In this document: positions 20,206 through 32,144 of the stretch, piece by piece
How positions within the stretch are numbered: the first letter of the stretch is position 1
Layout: each line of letters opens with the position of its first letter
NCBI RefSeq assembly: GCF_021869535.1
Contig: NW_026262593.1
Coordinates: forward strand, 53,927,318-53,991,317
Source of the DNA: Mytilus californianus
Taxonomy: Eukaryota; Mollusca; Bivalvia; Mytilida; Mytilidae
Direction: 5' to 3'
Length of the DNA: 64,000 nt
Made by a program: the position numbers and the translations under genes
The notes under the pieces: model-generated
Databases searched by the model: none
What the model saw: only the letters and a program-made list of their open reading frames with translations
What the model was told of the DNA's origin: nothing

Positions 20206-23138
20206 TTCATCATACAAAAGTGTATTGAATTTATTGGTTCTTTTAATGTCCGTGTTGATTATATAGCATCCAGAGCAATCGGCAATCCTCGGGTGAATCC
20301 GCTACTCTCCGGAATCGGCCGAGTTGTGACGAATGCATCCAGAGAGCACATGATCCGTTTTAGCTTGTCAACCATGTGATAATTGTGTTGCTGATATACA
20401 TGTAGGGTTAATTATAAAAGCTCTTCGAAAGCAACATTTTCTATATGTTTGACCTCTCGTTTATTTAGAATTAGTAGTAGTAGTATAAATATACCATTGA
20501 AAATGTATTCTTTGGTCAATTATCGCCGTAAATGAAACAAAACTACGCTGATCTTTGGTATGAAGTATTTATTTTCCGTGGTGGACAAAATGTGGTAATA
20601 CGGAAAGATATTCTGCTTATTAAACCAAAAACTATAAAACTGGTATTTGTGGCTTCTCTGGTACGCACTCGCCATTTCGGAGTAACCTAAAGACTGGTTG
20701 GCGCGATTGTTTCACAGTAGGATGCGGACATTTAACTCGTGAGGTGGCGCTCAAAGTCCAATACAAAGGAGCGTGCATGTTTACATGTTCTGGTCCTGTA
20801 TATGTCGTATTGACTGCAGGACATGATACACATTATCGTTTTGTAAGAACAGTGTGTGTCCTTTTACTTTTGTATACAAAATAAGGAGACGGGGTATGAT
20901 TGTTAATGAATGTATCTCTATTTTTAATTATTCATTTTGCCATTAGAAACAAGATAATGCGTATTTTGAAACTAACAATTTATCAATACAGACAATAGAA
21001 GCTCGTCCATGTCTATCAAGCAGCCGAGTTGTGAAAAGTACAAGTTGTGTTTTGTGTCAAATTTAGATGACTGTGAATTTTCAATGCCATTTGTTCACTG
21101 CTTGTACATATATAATAGATAGGAATAGAAAAAAAAATCAAAATTCAAAATATATTTAAGTCTTTATGTTTATACCTTCAATTTAAAAACAACTTAGAAA
21201 CTATAGGTAATTGCAGCGGTTATTTATTTGTTCCGTCCAATGGTATGCTTGCTGTTTTTCCTCCTATTTTTTCGAGCTTTGAGGATGCAATAAAAGCGAT
21301 GCTTGAGTTTTGTAAATTAACTATTTCGTTCCCACAAGCAAGTTGTAGTCTTGTATATAAAATCATCATTGTATATATTCTGTTTCAGTTTAAGGAGGCT
21401 CGAGGGTACAAAAATTTCAGCAAATTTTTTAACATTTTTTTTTATTTCAAATTTTATTTATTACACTATTAGTTGTTACTTTATGATATGGTACAAAAAT
21501 CAACAACAAAAAATCGATTTTTTTTGGCTTCAGATGACTTTAAAATGTTTATTTATTTAAAATGCAATTTTTTGGCATTGAAATTGAAATGTCTTTTTTA
21601 ACTCATCGGTGACCTATATTTTTTATTATTTTTTTCAAATGAGCTGTACTTAAACTAAACAATTGTAAAATTTAGCGATTTCTGTAATTTAGTTCTGTTT
21701 TTATTTCGATATTACCTCTATTTCTCTTATTAGTTCAACAGAAAAAAAGTGCCTCAACAAAAATGCATGCTTCTTTCGCAAGCAGATTGTGAGCTTAAAT
21801 GAACGATGACCCCATCTTTTAATTTTGTTTTTCTATTTAATATATGATAAAGTTCATTTATAGAAAAATATAGCGAAATCCTATATTTAAAAAAAAATGG
21901 ATTTATACCCTCGAGGCCCCTTAATTATTTTTTTTATATATTTTTCCTGTAGGGACCTATTTTTATTTTAGCTTTCGATACGGTTTTGATTTTTTTGAAG
22001 GACACATAGGTACACATAGTTGCGTACTTCCGCTTCATTTGATCCATGGAGCCGGATTGCTGTCTCATTGACAATTATACTAGATCTCCTTATCTTCATA
22101 TTAATTATATTTCTTTAATTAGTTGACACAATGAATGTCGTACTCGAATCAATCGCACAAATCATGTAGCCATTATTATATTAATTTAAAAACTACAAAC
22201 GTCATTTTCTTGTTCCTTCAAAAAATGCATATTGGATCAATCGCTGGTGTACTCTGTACATAAATACAGGTACAACGATAATGGCAGAAAAAATTTCAGT
22301 AAGGAGGCTCTTCGTGGGGGTGTCCAAGTAATCACATAATCACAAATATTTTGCCAATATAATCACATTTTTTTAACAAGATAATAAAAAATACAGTCCT
22401 ACCATTTTTTTCTGGTAATCAAATAATCACTATAAAAACAATTCACATAATCAAAATCCCGAAGATGAGGCTCAGTGAGAGCGTAACAAAATTAATTGAT
22501 TTTCACAATCTATATGCTTTAATTTTTCTTATTTTCTCGACGTTTGCTGACCATCACAGTGTTATTTTTTTAATCAAATTGTCTTTGATCGTGTCAATAT
22601 ATTTCTACTTTTTTGTCACTTTGCAGCAGACGAAAACAGTTCAATTATGCTGATTTTACGTGTAAGTATCTATATATTGAAATTTGTGTGTCAGTACTGC
22701 ATCGTGTAAATTAAAGAACGTTATTCATGCAGTGTATTAGATAAGAAGTACACAAAATGTATATATATATATATGGCAGTCAGCAGGGTTTAAGAACATC
22801 AGTTGTTCGACCTACTAGTCAAATGCGTTTTGTTAAAATATACTTTTTCACTTTTTTGGTCTTTTGGAAAATGTTGTTTGTGCTGTATTTAGACCCCTCT
22901 ACCAAGAAATTTGTTTTGCATGCACACGTATAAAAATTGCGGTTTTTATCCAACGCAATCATAGGTTTGAACGTTGTTTTCAATTTAGACTTGTTTATAT
23001 TTTTTCGTTTGGGCTTGTATTATATTTGCCTTCGGGTTTATATGATCCGTTCATCCTATTTCGACTCTTTCAAAATTCAAGAGTCTATCCTAAATTGAGG
23101 TAAATTATATGGCCTTTCAAATACCGATTCGATTCCTA

Positions 23139-23182
23139 ACATCACTGAAGAGACATTAATTGTCGAAATCCGGATATGGTGT
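23139..23182 (+). ncRNA. hammerhead ribozyme, family 1, unit 1
   Basis: ACATCA (stem I), CTGAAGA, GACA-loop-TGTC (stem II), GAAA, ATCCGGAT (helix III, palindromic), A17, TGGTGT (stem I). Every invariant core position is intact. Predicted cleavage is after A at 23176. Confidence 0.9.
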
Positions 23183-23676
23183 ACAAATTTTAGCACCTCA
23201 TGTTTGCGGTATACCATCTTTTTCGCAAGTTTATTGTTTTCTGTTTGGTAATAAATTATTATAAGATCCATTTTGTTACATCTGGTGATCCGTTTATTTG
23301 GCAATCGCCAATGGCAGTCAGCAGGGTTTAAGAACATCAGTTGTTCGACCTGCTAGTCAAATGCGTTTTGTTAAAATATACTTTTTCACTTTTTTGGTCT
23401 TTTGGAAAATGTTGTTTGTGCTGTATTTAGACCCCTCTACCAAGAAATTTGTTTTGCATGCACACGTATAAAAATTGCGGTTTTTATCCAACGCAATCAT
23501 AGGTTTGAACGTTGTTTTCAATTTAGACTTGTTTATATTTTTTCGTTTGGGCTTGTATTATATTTGCCTTCGGGTTTATATGATCCGTTCATCCTATTTC
23601 GACTCTTTCAAAATTCAAGAGTCTATCCTAAATTGAGGTAAATTATATGGCCTTCCAAATACCGATTCGATTCCTA

Positions 23677-23720
23677 ACATCACTGAAGAGACATTAATTG
23701 TCGAAATCCGGATATGGTGT
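23677..23720 (+). ncRNA. hammerhead ribozyme, family 1, unit 2
   Basis: Identical to the unit 1 motif and exactly 538 bp downstream. Cleavage at successive motifs would release a 538-nt RNA, the size that a circular form should have. Confidence 0.9.
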
Positions 23721-24214
23721 ACAAATTTTTGCACCTCATGTTTGCGGTATACCATCTTTTTCGCAAGTTTATTGTTTTCTGTTTGGTAATAAATTATTAT
23801 AAGATCCATTTTGTTACATCTGGTGATCCGTTTATTTGGCAATCGCCACTGGCAGTCAGCAGGGTTTAAGAACATCAGTTGTTCGACCTGCTAGTCAAAT
23901 GCGTTTTGTTAAAATATACTTTTTCACTTTTTTGGTCTTTTGGAAAATGTTGTTTGTGCTGTATTTAGACCCCTCTACCAAGAAATTTGTTTTGCATGCA
24001 CACGTATAAAAATTGCGGTTTTTATCCAACGCAATCATAGGTTTGAACGTTGTTTTCAATTTAGACTTGTTTATATTTTTTCGTTTGGGCTTGTATTATA
24101 TTTGCCTTCGGGTTTATATGATCCGTTCATCCTATTTCGACTCTTTCAAAATTCAAGAGTCTATCCTAAATTGAGGTAAATTATATGGCCTTCCAAATAC
24201 CGATTCGATTCCTA

Positions 24215-24258
24215 ACATCACTGAAGAGACATTAATTGTCGAAATCCGGATATGGTGT
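24215..24258 (+). ncRNA. hammerhead ribozyme, family 1, unit 3
   Basis: Identical to units 1 and 2, 538 bp downstream of unit 2. The final partial unit after it ends before reaching another motif. Confidence 0.9.
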
Positions 24259-25099
24259 ACAAATGTTTGCACCTCATGTTTGCGGTATACCATCTTTTTC
24301 GCAAGTTTATTGTTTTCTGTTTGGTAATAAATTATTATAAGATCCATTTTGTTACATCTGGTGATCCGTTTATTTGGCAATCGCCAATGGCAGTCAGCAG
24401 GGTTTAAGAACATCAGTTGTTCGACCTGCTAGTCAAATGCGTTTTGTTAAAATATACTTTTTCACTTTTTTGGTCTTTTGGAAAATGTTGTTTGTGCTGT
24501 ATTTAGACCCCTCTACCAAGAAATTTGTTTTGCATGCACACGTATAAAAATTGCGGTTTTTATCCAACGCAATCATAGGTTTGAACGTTGTTTTCGATTT
24601 AGACTTGTATATATATGGGTGAAATACAGCATTTAAAGAAATGTTCATACCTGCTGAAGATTTGTGGCATCCAACAATGACAGATATGATATCTACTTTT
24701 GAATGCTGTAGTTTTGTAAGTTTTGGTCTAAAAGGTATGAAATTTGCCAATTCCGAAAATCTTTATCATTTTTTTTATTTTCTCATGAAAAAAAAAAAAT
24801 TTGACACTCGATCGTGTGAATTCCACGAAAAACGTTGTTCTGAAAATCTAATGAAAATGCATTCTACTTACATTCCCCCCAACATGAGCAACCTAAAAAT
24901 AGACGAATTTCATAGATAAAAATGGGATTGAACTTGAGTGCCTCTTTTCACAAACTTCCCTACGATATAATTGTATTATAAGTTAACGACATATTAATTT
25001 TACTCTTAAGTTAATTTACGTGAAAAGAACAGTAATTTTAAGTTTGAACGAAGGCGTTTCGGTTATACCAGTTTATATCCTTATATAAATTATGAAGGA

Positions 25100-25215
25100 A
25101 GAACAGCTGACTATGTAGTATGGGTTTTACTCATTGTTGAAGGCCGAACGGTGACCTATAGTTGTTAATTCTTGTGTCATTTGGTCCCTCGTGGAGAGTT
25201 GTCTCATTAGCAATC
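25100..25215 (+). repeat. M1 repeat
   Basis: The blocks CAGCTGACTATGTAGTATG, TTGTTGAAGGCCGAACGG and GAGTTGTCTCATTAGCAATC are in order. The copy-B counterpart is at about 61260-61375. Confidence 0.8.
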
Positions 25216-26543
25216 ATACCACAAGTACTAGAACACACCCGCGACATCGCAGGTCCGTAACTGAATTAAAGTACCTAAGCCTTATTGTTAGCATGGATTT
25301 TTGCGTGATCCCCTGAGGGGTTTACGCTTGTATATTGGTGAATTTTGGAAGTGTCTATGGGCCATTCGATATCCTCGGAATCATGATTCTCGGAACGGCT
25401 CGACAATGTTCGATCATTTATAGTTATCTATGTCTTTGATATGGTCCCTCTATGGATAGACTACCACGTGACATTGTATATTTCAAAAATCAAAGTTCAT
25501 TTGTAGATTGGAAATTAAACTGTGACTATAAAGACTAGGCTGCAGTTTAAAAAATCGTGTACATGTTAGAACCTATTTGCCTTTTGACAAACCATATGTG
25601 TTTTTAATAATGTGAATATTTATTGAATATCAAGTATACATGATAATGCAATTATATAATTCATACTTCGAGACGGTCCCTGTACGCGTTGTGTGTGTAA
25701 CATTTCATACAGCGTGCTTTTGTGCATTGTGAAAACAAACCTGGGAATAGTTATAACTTATAATTGATATATAATGTCCCAGAATAAACTGATCATTTCT
25801 GAACGTTTATCATTTGATATTCTGTATTTCATTCATAGCATAGGATCAAGTTTAAACTGAGACTGAATATATTCTTAATAGAATATAATTAAGATTATCA
25901 TATATACGTGCATTATGTCTCACAGGTTTGAACAGTCATTACATTATGAAAATTTCATGCAACGTATGAGCACCAATGAGAAGGGATGCGTACCCAAAGT
26001 TAGCTAAATATCTAAATTTTAAACGGTCGTGAATGAAAAATATTTGCATGGTTTCAATTCACAAAGATTTTAAATCCCTGCATCTCACAAAAAACTTAAT
26101 TAATATTTTACAATAAACATAACAAAATTTAATTACTATCATAATGTTTATTATTTTATACTGTTTTAGTATGGATTGATAAGTCTCTGCTAATATTTTT
26201 TATAGCAATATATTCATGTAGTGGAATGTTAGACTTTCAAAGAGATTGATTTGTTAAATAAAATGTCCATTCGTAAATACTTGACGTTTGTGGTTATTGA
26301 TATTATATTTTGAATTTTCGGAAAGAATTCACTGACAGAAATGTATGTTAAATATAAAATTTCAATTCTTTTTTTTTTGTTTGTTTGTTTTTTAAAGTTC
26401 AACCTGACAGCATCTAAATATTTGTACTATGTCGTACGATTTTGAAAATGGTATTCATTGTGTTGACCAGTTATTTGTCACATTATCTATCACCCTGTTC
26501 ATACGCATACTATCGGTTTGCGTTCACAAAAATTCCGGATAAA

Positions 26544-26576
26544 ATGTCAATGAATCCGGAGTCAAAAAAACTTGAG
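26544..26576 (+). CDS. candidate first coding exon of the phospholipase A2 gene
   Basis: An ATG at 26544 opens an 11-codon stretch (MSMNPESKKLE) that ends at a textbook donor, GAG|GTGAGT, in phase 0. The next candidate exon (29964) starts in phase 0 and encodes a hydrophobic run. Joined, they would give a charged n-region followed by a signal-peptide-like core. An in-frame ATG at 26448 would extend the start by 32 residues. Past the donor, copy A has an in-frame stop where copy B stays open to 62933, which argues that coding ends at the donor. No transcript evidence is available and the intron would be 3.4 kb, so this exon is tentative. Confidence 0.3.
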
Positions 26577-26879
26577 GTGAGTATTTTGACATCCGAATGC
26601 AACTATTAGATTAATATATGTGATGACGCAAATACGTATTATCATCCAGAGTATCATTGCGAATGCTTTCTATTTACTACTACCTGCGCAAAAATACTAC
26701 GTGCATGCATACATATTAATTTCACTGGTGAATGCGAATTTTCGCTTTTCTCATCTAAATTCAGGACACGGCAGTAAGAGCTTCACATGTGCCTTTCAAG
26801 CATGGTCATCATTACTTTAGCTATTCTGATTCTAGCTGTGTCTTCCTTTTTTTTTTGAGTCACTGTGCTATATAAACTT

Positions 26880-27025
26880 TGACATTTTCGAAATGCTAAG
26901 GATTTTCTACCCTAGGAATAGACTTTTTGGCCTTTTAAACTTTTATTATTCGAGCGTCACTGATGATCCTTTGTAGACTTAACTCGCGTCTGGTGTACAA
27001 CATTTTAATCTTGGTACCTTTTTAT
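26880..27025 (+). repeat. truncated family-2 hammerhead repeat
   Basis: It contains GCTAAGGATTTTCTACCC and then the hammerhead block at 26954-26997, where CTGATGA survives but the stem II start is deleted and GAAA has become TTAA. It is inactive. The same copy occurs at about 63048-63180. Confidence 0.75.
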
Positions 27026-27567
27026 ATCTACATATCTTTTTACATAAATTGGTTCTTTTGAGAGTATGTTCAGGTATTCATAAAACTTATGAAAATAAGA
27101 TATTCTTCAAAACTATGTATTCCTGTAGAATATTTGGATTGATTTAAGAAAAATCAGGAAATCCTTAAAATTTGAGATGTTTTATTAGATTATAAGTCTT
27201 TACATAAGAGGTCACAATGAAGCTGGTGTGTTACTCTCAAGAAAGATAGACGAAACCGTCTTATAATTTGCATGCCACAGAGTTTCACTTCATATGGAAA
27301 TTGGACTTTAGATTTATCTATACAACATCTACCATGAGTACAGACAGCTTCAAATGACGAATTGAGAATAATTGGAGGCATCCAGGAAACAAAATATGAA
27401 GATATGATAGACAAAATAAATGCATCCAGATTATAAAGCAATCTGAGTGCTTAAATTTATATTGCGATTGGTTTGTGCAATTTGCATTAGACATACGGTT
27501 TGTAGAAACTGGGATTTGCAAAAGGGTTATGAAAAAATGATGTACACTCTCAAGTAATAAATAAAAT

Positions 27568-27882
27568 AGTCGAGCCCCAGTAGTCAGCACTTCCGTGCTG
27601 ACATGAATTATCATTGATATGGTCATATTTATAAATTAAGTGTTTACAAAACTTTTGAAGTTTTTAAATACTAAGGCTTTTCTACCTGAAAATAGATTAC
27701 CTTAGCTGTATTTGGCAAAACTTTTAGGAATTTTCGTCCTCAATGCTCTTCAACTTCGTACTTTATTTGGCCCTTTTAACTTTTTTGGATTCGAGCGTCA
27801 CTGATGAGTCTTTTGTAGATGAAACGCGCGTCTGACGTAAATACAACATTTAATCCTGGTATCTATGATGAGTTTATTTACT
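27568..27882 (+). repeat. family-2 hammerhead repeat, near full length
   Basis: It corresponds block by block to 1609-1920: GTAGTCAGCACTTC, CATTGATATGGTCAT, CTAAGGCTTTTCTACCTG, TTAGCTGTATTTGGCAAAAC, then the hammerhead and a closing GATGAGTTTATTTA. The counterpart 63724-64000 is cut by the window end. Confidence 0.85.
27795..27838 (+). ncRNA. hammerhead ribozyme, family 2, intact core
   Basis: Stem I is GCGTCA with TGACGT (5 Watson-Crick pairs and a G-T). The core is CTGATGA, stem II is GTCT with AGAT (first pair G-U), then GAAA. Helix III ACGCGCGT is an 8-nt palindrome with no loop. The cleavage triplet is GTC. This is the arrangement known for animal retrozymes, in which short helix III motifs cleave as dimers. 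Confidence 0.88.
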
Positions 27883-29029
27883 TAAAATGTATTTTCAAAA
27901 AGTAGCTGAATATAAATGTTTATACACTTTTCTATTCAACATTGCTTTCAACTGACTTGTGCAAGAATCTACACACAATTACATATTTTTGATAAAGTCA
28001 CATCATCATTATCTTATTCTATTCACAGTCAATTATTTCAATTCAAAAGCAAACAAAAATTCAACAACAATTTTTTGGTGACCAGTCAGCGGTCTTGGGT
28101 TCACGTATTGCTTTTCTTTTTTTTAAAGAAAACAACTTGTTAGTATTCGTTTTGTCATTTGATAAAGTCATGCTGGTTATAAGGTGCACAATTTTCTCTG
28201 CTTTCAAAATCTTACAGTTTGAACCGTCCTGGTTTTCTTACTACAACCGGAAATACTTGTAGATATATTTTTTTTGATGAATGATTAAATTTAGTAGTGT
28301 CAATTCCTGTATAATGACGAAATTCAGGTGTGATTATGAGCAGTGTACATATAGCAAATCCCAAATGCACCGTTTGGTGGTGCGCATGACAGCGACGAAA
28401 CGTAATCATGATAATCATGATGAAACAGGCAACAAATAACATGTGACATTATACTATTGGTATCGGTATCGGATTCGACCCGGAACTTGTTAATTATTTG
28501 TTATACTTATTATGAGGAAAGGGCCTGGAATGGTGCAATTTTTAATCAATACCTTTGTCCAATATTAGTTATATATAAAGTTGAGTTCTTCGATTCGTCG
28601 TTTTTACGTCATGCCGGCTAACAAATTGGACCTCGTTATTTTAGTAGTATAGATTATTAACAACCTCACATTTGTATAAAATGTTGTTCACTCTGTTTCA
28701 GTCATGTATATTTCGTCAGAAATTTTGATTTTGTATTATAACGAACTGACAATGCTAATTTTCATGTTTGAAAAGAGACGAGAAATGAATGTATAAAATT
28801 TATCAATTACCTTTACTGATAAATTGAGAATAATTAAAGTCAATTGCATTTTAAAGAGAAATATTACAAAGTATTTTACATGTATGACAATAGCTATATT
28901 GCCGGCAATAGCAAATATATAAAGTACATCTGACTTAAGGTTGATTGATTGATTGATTGATTGTTGCTTGTTAAACGTTTAGTGGCAAATAATTCATGTG
29001 TATTCAAGTCGAAAACACATTAATATAAA
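27883..29029. other. gene-free stretch (possible intron sequence)
   Basis: No coding exon can be supported. A GATT simple repeat at 28943-28963 is followed by a block (GTTGCTTGTTAAACG) that resembles, in reverse, a repeat tail near 50455-50512. If the 26.5-kb exon is real, this lies in intron 1 of the phospholipase gene. Confidence 0.45.
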
Positions 29030-29860
29030 TAAGAAGAAGTGGTATGAATGTCAATGAGACTACTCTCCATCCAAGTCACAATGTATAAAAGTTAACAATT
29101 ATAGGTACATGTAAAAGTACGGCCTTCAACACGGAGCCTTGGCTCACACCGAACAACAAGCTACAAAGGGCCCCCGAAATGACTAGTGTAAAACAGTTCA
29201 AACAGGAAAACCAACGATCTAATCTATATAAAAAAACGAGAAACGAGAAACACCTATGAACCGCACCAACAAACGACATTTTTAATAAGACTCGTCATAA
29301 GATATAGATATAAGAAGATGTGGTATGAGTGCCAATAAGACAACTCTCCATCCAAGTCAAAATTTATAAAAGTAAACCATTATAGGTCACAGTACGGTCT
29401 TCAACACGGAGCCTTGGCTCACACCGAACAGCAAGCTATAAAGGGCCCCCGAAATGACTAGTGTAAAACAATTCAAACAGGAAAACCAACGATCTAATCT
29501 ATATAAAAAAACGAGAAACGAGAAACACCTATGAACCGCACCAACAAACGACATTTTTAATAAGACTCGTCATAAGATATAGATATAAGAAGATGTGGTA
29601 TGAGTGCCAATAAGACAACTCTCCATCCAAGTCAAAATTTATAAAAGTAAACCATTATAGGTCACAGTACGGTCTTCAACACGGAGCCTTGGCTCACACC
29701 GAACAGCAAGCTATAAAGGGCCCCAAAAAATTACTAGTGTAAAACCATTCAAACGGGAAAACCAACGGTCTAATCTATATAAAAAACGAGAAACGAGAAA
29801 CACTTATGAACCACATCAACAAACGACAACTACTGAACATCAGATTCCTGACTTAGGACA
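29030..29860 (-). repeat. three tandem copies of a ~278-bp mussel-type repeat
   Basis: GGTATGARTGYCAATRAGAC starts recur near 29041, 29322 and 29597. Each is followed by CTCTCCATCCAAGTC, GCCTTGGCTCACACCGAACA, AACGAGAAACGAGAAACAC and CGTCATAAGATATAGATAT. Copies 2 and 3 are almost identical; copy 1 is a little more diverged. The same unit appears singly, split by another repeat, at 40455-41215. It lies just upstream of the phospholipase exons. Confidence 0.9.
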
Positions 29861-29963
29861 GGTGCATGCATACTATCCATCCCAAAATACGGATTTCCTG
29901 TAAATTGAAAAGTTGTTTTGAAGAATATTTGAATATTATCTATATATTTTTTTTTCATTTCAG

Positions 29964-31839
29964 AACCTTGCTGCATGGGTATTGTGTATCATCATGTACA
30001 TTGATTTTCATAAAGTGGGTACGTAAGCAACAAGTTGATCAGTACATGTATATTTAGCCGATTTAAAATTCCCCGATAGACAATCAAATGTTTCTAGTTG
30101 TTAATTGGTCATGATTCTACTATTACTAGTATTTTTACGTGTGTTCACCCATATTTAATACACTGGTCAAATGTGTTTATCCGTCTTCAGTCTTTCTTAG
30201 TCTTCATTAAGAGCTGTTGCGAAAATTAAGTACCTGATCTCAAATAAAAATGAAAGTAAAACACACCAAAAACTTAGAAAGAATTCTGTATAATTTCAAT
30301 TTATATTATATATTTGTGATTGTATGCAAAAGCCTGGCCTTGCAGTCATCAAAATTTGAGTACGACTATCGTACTAAGACTTAGAAACCAACCAATCAAA
30401 ATACTGGGTTTGGTGTTTCGATCACACATTTTATACTCCGAGTATTAAGTGAAGTTTTATGGCCGTTGACCTTGTGTTCATATTATGTTACAGAGTCAAG
30501 AAGCGTGAAAAATAAAAGAGCTATTACGAGTATCACATATCAGTTAACCTATTATTTCGGATACGGTCGAGCCAAAGCACTTCTAAACTATGGATGTTTT
30601 TGTGGATGGTATGGTAGTGGTACACCAATTGATGGCGTTGATCAGTAAGAATGCATGACTAAACAGCTGTATTTACAAAGTGCAACATATAGTGCTCCTA
30701 TAGCCTGTCAACACTAATTGTGAGTTCGAATCCCACAAGTTGCAGGTGCTCTCAACTCCAAATTCTAATTGACTAGGATTGTCAGTTTTCCTACCAAATG
30801 TTGGTTGTTTTCTCCGTTAAACACCAATTGATCGATTAGTCAATTTATGGTGCTCAGCATACGGCAACGGGTTTAAAGAGAAAACAAAATGCAAACACAA
30901 GTTGAATATATACGATTAAAGAATGCATATGTTCGCACTAATTGAAAAATAAAGGCAACAGTAGTATACCGCTGTTCGAAATTCATAAATCGATTGAGAA
31001 AAAAAAATCCGGGTTACAAACTAAAACTGAGGGAAAAGCAGGAATACAAAGAAGCTAATAACGACCATAAATATAGTAATATCTTATATTCAAGAAGATG
31101 ACACATAATTTAAATATAAATAGAGAAGATGCTAGGTATATGTCACTAAGACAACAACCCATCAAAACAGAAAACCGAGAATGAATCTCTAGGAGTCAAC
31201 ATTCAGTTGCCAACAATAAAGCAGTTTCTGAATCGCTGCGAGTTTAGACAAGATCAATTTTTGTGAAAGTAAAACCGTTCTAATACCTAAGACAACCACT
31301 CGGTGAGTGCATGGTTTCTAACTTGGGAAAGGCATATTGACCTTTAGAGGATAACACTTTTTGTTCTTTTAAACTGCTTCGGTTTATTGCCGGTATCAAA
31401 TTAGTTAAAGAGCAACATTAATTATTAAGTTAACGTTTTCAATTTGACACGTCTATTTTAAATTTGAGTTCAGGTAAAGTTCGAATTGTGTATTATCGTT
31501 TTGTATAGTTTTGCTTTAATTTGTATGAACCTGCTTTGAAAAAGTATGAAAATATAAACACTTAATTTTTACAGATGTTGCAAAGACCACGATGATTGCT
31601 ATGGTCGTGTGGCCGAATGTTGGCCTAAAATTTGGCCATACTCCTATGAACTTCAAACCGGAACAGTCAAATGTCAAGGTAAATTAAACAATTTAGCTAA
31701 TAATAATAATAATGATATTAATGATAATAATTAAAAAAATAACCGATTATTATTAGTAATGATAATAATAATAATAATAATAATAATAGTAATAATAATC
31801 ATAATAATAATAATAATAATAATAATAGTAATAAAAATC

Positions 31840-31898
<59 letters not shown>

Positions 31899-32144
31899 CA
31901 TCATCATCATAATTATAATAATAAAAATAATGATGATAATTACCGTTATAATGCCAGTCTCTCCTTAAATGAAATTAATTTGTCTTAATATTATCATATT
32001 TCATTATTTTTTCCAGATAGTCCCAGTTCCTGTAAAGGGAGAACATGTATGTGTGACAAAGTTTTAGTGGACTGTCTGTATAACAACAAGTATAATCCGG
32101 ACAATCATGATATAAACCAAGATATACATTGTCAGGAGAGATAA
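29964..32144 (+). CDS. secreted group I-like phospholipase A2, multi-exon
   Basis: This enzyme family hydrolyses the sn-2 ester of phospholipids, uses calcium and is secreted. The exons are 29964-30018 (tentative; hydrophobic AAWVLCIIMYI, then a propeptide), 30494-30644, 31575-31678 and 32017-32144 (stop TAA). All junctions have GT/AG, and phases agree (1, 2 and 1 after the first three exons). After a dibasic NKR, where the propeptide is probably cut, the mature part is about 118 residues with 12 cysteines, the usual size for group I enzymes. Visible motifs are the calcium loop YGCFCGWYGSGTPID, the active-site CCKDHDDCY (His and Asp) and CMCDKV, whose Asp completes the catalytic network. In the calcium loop a Tyr replaces the Gly normally at the third carbonyl ligand position. 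Introns hold a SINE (30695-30840) and a TAA/TAA-type microsatellite. The role could be digestive or immune; I cannot tell which. Confidence 0.88.
30695..30840 (+). repeat. truncated tRNA-derived SINE in a phospholipase intron
   Basis: It matches the minus-strand SINE at 1990-2223: GTCAACACTAATTGTGAGTT, B box GAGTTCGAATCCC, then AATTGACTAGGATTGTCAG and TTGGTTGTTTTCTCC. The 5' tRNA end with the A box is missing or unrecognisable. Confidence 0.8.
31700..31935. repeat. AAT/ATC trinucleotide microsatellite
   Basis: An almost uninterrupted AATAATAAT run with ATC interruptions lies in the phospholipase intron 31679-32016. The 69-codon poly-isoleucine frame through it is an artefact. Confidence 0.95.

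Larger units (their letters stand above)
22759..24614 (+). repeat. 538-bp hammerhead repeat array (family 1), three ribozymes, TA-bounded
   Basis: After a TA run (22759-22773) the array starts at TGGCAGTCAGCAGGG and repeats with an exact 538-bp period (for example GAAAATGTTG at 22865, 23403 and 23941). It stops in a fourth, partial unit at TTTAGACTTG before a TA run (24606-24614). Units differ by only a few bases, which indicates recent amplification or homogenisation. Each full period has one intact hammerhead. The repeated 79-codon (+) and 86-codon (-) frames are identical across units because the DNA is identical. They overlap head-on and have no known domain, so I do not call them genes. 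Confidence 0.92.
19556..27844. repeat. segmental duplication, copy A
   Basis: It aligns in direct orientation with 56760-64000. The first ~350 bases are visibly more diverged, after which differences are only a few per hundred bases by eye. The largest length difference is the hammerhead array (two 538-bp units more in this copy); the other copy has a 16-bp insertion near 57988. The duplicate runs off the window edge, so the true end of the homology is not known. Copy A leads into the phospholipase A2 locus. Confidence 0.95.

Noticed and set aside
22864..24413. Repeated 79-codon (+) and 86-codon (-) open frames in the hammerhead units as a conserved protein pair
   Set aside because: Their identity between units follows from DNA identity. 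They overlap on opposite strands, have no domain, and the diverged arrays at 4974-6214 and 7244-8149 break or shorten them.
22773..24607. CRISPR-like or satellite array
   Set aside because: The 538-bp units are contiguous with no unique spacers and carry hammerhead motifs. The sequence is eukaryotic, so CRISPR does not apply.
31759..31968. Poly-isoleucine open frame
   Set aside because: It is only the translation of an AAT/ATC microsatellite inside a phospholipase intron.
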